In this document: piece by piece, positions 61,878 to 64,000 of the stretch | Layout of the letters: the number at the start of each line of letters is the position of its first letter | How positions within the stretch are numbered: the first letter of the stretch is position 1 | NCBI RefSeq assembly: GCF_016009175.1 | Contig: NZ_JADUCM010000026.1 | Span: 1 to 64,000 of the forward strand | Reading direction: 5' to 3' | DNA: 64,000 nucleotides | DNA from: Pseudomonas alkylphenolica | GTDB lineage: Bacteria; Pseudomonadota; Gammaproteobacteria; Pseudomonadales; Pseudomonadaceae | The notes under the pieces: model-generated | What the model saw: only the letters and a program-made list of their open reading frames with translations | What the model was told of the DNA's origin: nothing | Database searches by the model: none | Made by a program: the position numbers and the translations under genes

Positions 61878-62300
61878 ATGACCGAAGTCATCAAGCTTAA
61901 AACCGGTTCGAAGTACGAAGAGATGGGCAGCTACTCACGTCTGGTGGCTGTCGATAACTGGATCTATGTCTCCAATACTGCCGGGCGCAACCCTGAAACC
62001 AAGTTGATCTCGGAGGATGTCATCGAGCAGACCCACCAGGTGTTCAGCAACATCGAGGCAGCGCTCAAGGCCGTGGATTCCAGCCTCGCCGACGTGATCT
62101 GCTCACGCGTATTCATTCAGAACCCGGACGATGTAGCTGCTGTCATGACCCTGATTGGCGAGAAGTTTCGCGGTATTGACCCGGCGAGCACCATTACCTG
62201 TCCGCCATTGGGCTCGACGATCTACAAGGTCGAAGTGGAAGTCACGGCGTACCGCAATGCCGCGCGTGCCAATGTAGTGAAGATCAACCTGCCACTGTAA
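61878..62300 (+). CDS. RidA family (enamine/imine deaminase) protein
   Basis: This 140-residue YjgF/RidA protein has SRLVAVDNWIYVSNTAGRNP, EQTHQVFSNIEAALKAVDSS, the active-site Arg in ICSRVFIQNPDD and PPLGSTIYKVEVEVTAYR. RidA proteins hydrolyse reactive enamines/imines released by amine or amino acid oxidases. ATG 61878 is used because AAAAGGA lies 9 bases upstream, whereas ATG 61869 touches it. It lies between the cyclodeaminase-like gene (32 bases) and the FAD oxidase (62 bases). Confidence 0.9.
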   Translation: MTEVIKLKTGSKYEEMGSYSRLVAVDNWIYVSNTAGRNPETKLISEDVIEQTHQVFSNIEAALKAVDSSLADVICSRVFIQNPDDVAAVMTLIGEKFRGIDPASTITCPPLGSTIYKVEVEVTAYRNAARANVVKINLPL

Positions 62301-62362
62301 CGCCAAGATCGAACTGCTCTCCCGTTCGCCTGTTTTAACACTTTGTAAGTCGAGTCTTTGTC

Positions 62363-63661
62363 ATGGCCCCCACTATTGCCTCTGTGCAAACTTCAAGCGT
62401 ATTTCCGTCGTCCACGTCGGTTGTGATCATTGGCGGTGGAATCATTGGTTTGACCGCGGCGTTGGCCTTGGCTGAGCGCAACATTCCAGTGGTGGTGCTG
62501 GAAAAAGGCCGACTGGCGGGAGAGCAGTCTTCGCGCAACCTGGGCTGGGTACGTAAAACCAGCCGCCACGCCGAAGATATTCCCCTGGCGCAGGCTTCCG
62601 ATCGCCTGTGGGCGCAAATGCCGGAGCGGGTAGGGGCGGATGTTGGTTACCGTCAAGCCGGCATCATGTTTGTCGGTCGCACTGAAAAACAGATGGCCAT
62701 GCATGAGGGCTGGCTGAAATCGGTCGAAGCGCTTTCGCTGGATTCGCACTTGCTCAGCAAGCGTGAAATCGACAGCCTGGTGCCCGGTGGCAAAGGCAAC
62801 TGGGCCGGCGGTATCTACACGCCTTCCGATGGCCGTGCCGAACCGACCCTGGCTTCCAGTGCCATTGCCAAGGCAGCGATTGCCAAGGGCGCTCTGATAT
62901 TTGAACACTGCGCCGTGCGCACACTGGTTACCACCGCGGGCAAGGTCAGCGGTGTCGTCACCGAAAAAGGCGAGATCCGTTGCGACCAGGTGTTGCTGGC
63001 CGGCGGTGCGTGGTCGCGGCGTTTTCTCGGCAACCAGGGCATTGCCCTGCCAACGCTGCCGCTGGTGTGCTCGGTATTGCGCACCAAGCCGATGCAGGGG
63101 CCAACCGACATTGCCGTTGGCGCGCCGGACTTCTCGTTTCGCAAGCACAAGGATGGCGGTTTCATCATCACCCAGCGGGGCAAGCTTGATGCTTTCCTGA
63201 CCCTGGACCATTTGCTGCTGGGCACCCAGTACCTGCCGGCGTTTCGCGCGCAACGCGATTTTCTCCAGGTATCGCTCGGCAAACCCTTCTTCAAGGACCT
63301 GGCCCTGGCACGCCGCTGGAAGGCGGCGAACGTGTCGCCGTTCGAGCGGGTGAGGGTGCAGGACCCGCAGGCCAACGCCTTGCTCAACAACGAGGCGATG
63401 ACCAACCTCAAGGCCGCCTGGCCGGTGTTCGAGCAGGCACAGATCGAACAGGCCTGGGCGGGCACCATCGACGTAACCCCCGATTCGATTCCGGTGATCG
63501 GACCGGTCGCCCAGCTGCCGGGGCTTACCCTGGCTACCGGTTTCTCCGGTCATGGCTTCGGTACGTCGCCTGCGGCCGGGCAACTGGCGGCCGACCTGGT
63601 ATCGGGGCACTCGCCGATCATCGATCCGGCACCTTACCGGTTTGAACGCTTTGCCGGTTGA
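62363..63661 (+). CDS. FAD-dependent amine/amino-acid oxidase (DAO family)
   Basis: This 432-residue protein has an N-terminal FAD motif (VVIIGGGIIGLTAALALAER), the linker GEQSSRNLGWVRK and a C-terminal DAO motif (GTIDVTPDSIPVIGP; GFSGHGFGTSPAAGQLAADL). The family includes D-amino acid oxidases, glycine/sarcosine oxidases and PuuB-like amine oxidases. There is no signal peptide, so it acts in the cytoplasm. Given RidA and the aldehyde dehydrogenase nearby, oxidation of an aromatic amine to an imine/aldehyde is a reasonable reading, but the substrate is not visible from sequence. Confidence 0.87.
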   Translation: MAPTIASVQTSSVFPSSTSVVIIGGGIIGLTAALALAERNIPVVVLEKGRLAGEQSSRNLGWVRKTSRHAEDIPLAQASDRLWAQMPERVGADVGYRQAGIMFVGRTEKQMAMHEGWLKSVEALSLDSHLLSKREIDSLVPGGKGNWAGGIYTPSDGRAEPTLASSAIAKAAIAKGALIFEHCAVRTLVTTAGKVSGVVTEKGEIRCDQVLLAGGAWSRRFLGNQGIALPTLPLVCSVLRTKPMQGPTDIAVGAPDFSFRKHKDGGFIITQRGKLDAFLTLDHLLLGTQYLPAFRAQRDFLQVSLGKPFFKDLALARRWKAANVSPFERVRVQDPQANALLNNEAMTNLKAAWPVFEQAQIEQAWAGTIDVTPDSIPVIGPVAQLPGLTLATGFSGHGFGTSPAAGQLAADLVSGHSPIIDPAPYRFERFAG

Positions 63662-63666
63662 TCCCG

Positions 63667-64000
63667 TCAGCGCGGAAACAACAGCGTGACGGCCATGCGA
63701 AAGCCCCAGCCTTGTGGCCCGTCCGCTGCTCTGTCCAGCCAGTAGCGCGGGCCCGCCTGCACGGTGAGCGGATGGCCGCTGATCTTGAGCAGTTGAGTCA
63801 CCGTGAGGTTGACCGGAACCGACCACTCCTTTAACTGCCAGTCGTACGTGGCTTCAGTGTTGATGCCATAAGTGGTGAGGGCGGCAGTGGTATACGACAG
63901 AAAGGGTTGCAGGAAGGTCTGGTTGACTTTCTCCTTGTCGTCGGGGGGACTGCCGTTCAGGCCCCACAGGTGATTGGCCAGAATGCCGTGGGTCCAGCCA
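63667..64000 (-). CDS. Outer-membrane transporter-like protein, C-terminal part (cut by window edge)
   Basis: The reverse strand is open for 111 codons to the window end. It reads NQTFLQPFLSYTTAALTTYG, then NTEATYDWQLKEWSVPVNL, and closes with QAGPRYWLDRAADGPQGWGF and TLLFPR before a stop at 63669-63667. Alternating strands and this ending are typical of a Pseudomonas beta-barrel 'transporter' family of unknown function found near aromatic degradation genes. The start is outside the window. It is convergent with the oxidase gene, only five bases away. Confidence 0.7.
   Translation of the reverse strand, partial: GWTHGILANHLWGLNGSPPDDKEKVNQTFLQPFLSYTTAALTTYGINTEATYDWQLKEWSVPVNLTVTQLLKISGHPLTVQAGPRYWLDRAADGPQGWGFRMAVTLLFPR

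Overview
The window is GC-rich Gammaproteobacterial chromosome. Its content points to Pseudomonas, most likely the P. putida/fluorescens complex: a DUF3015 protein, BetT, catBCA in the Pseudomonas order, REP/REPIN elements with Pseudomonas-type cores, and many AraC/LysR-regulated catabolic operons. The species call is inference. No rRNA, tRNA or CRISPR was recognised. Coordinates use the start codons argued for in each entry.

Left part (1-24,000). A truncated IS3-type transposase end is followed by a DUF3015 protein and a tightly packed MoxR-DUF58-DUF4381-VWA-VWA/TPR-BatD operon, which runs into a periplasmic HAD phosphatase and an arylsulfatase. Next come single-gene functions: a fused MFS/spermidine-synthase-like membrane protein, the choline transporter BetT, a LysR regulator divergent from a monooxygenase/DJ-1 pair, a tyrosine phosphatase fused to an autotransporter barrel, AraC regulators, polyphosphate kinase 2 and an acyl-CoA ligase.

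Middle part (24,000-39,250). This is an acyl-CoA degradation island. On the minus strand lie a MalT-like LuxR regulator and then acyl-CoA dehydrogenase, FadB-like, thiolase, SDR and PrpR-like sigma-54 activator genes. Divergently, on the plus strand, a five-gene operon encodes an LvaA-like acyl-CoA kinase, an LvaB-like DUF6285 partner, a histidine phosphatase, an ACAD10/11-like dehydrogenase with Asp at the usual catalytic Glu, and an SDR. This resembles the levulinate/4-hydroxyacid (lva) pathway logic, in which a 4-hydroxyacyl-CoA is phosphorylated and rearranged so that beta-oxidation can proceed. The extra phosphatase is not part of the lva operon as I know it.

Right part (40,300-64,000). 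catBCA (catechol ortho-cleavage, without catR nearby) is followed by an MFS transporter, a NIPSNAP protein and a complete iacABCDEFG-R-HI set for indole-3-acetic acid (IAA) degradation to catechol. An aldehyde dehydrogenase overlaps iacI. It is followed by an APC permease, an outer-membrane porin, two AraC regulators and a trio of ornithine-cyclodeaminase-like, RidA and FAD amine/amino-acid oxidase genes. I read this as a possible linear route: aromatic amine (tryptamine?) uptake and oxidation, indole-3-acetaldehyde to IAA (ALDH), IAA to catechol (Iac), then catechol to muconolactone and 3-oxoadipate enol-lactone (Cat). The Iac and Cat steps are well supported by gene content; the upstream amine steps are inference. 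Two nearly identical 29-bp dyads, before iacA and iacH, are probable IacR operators.
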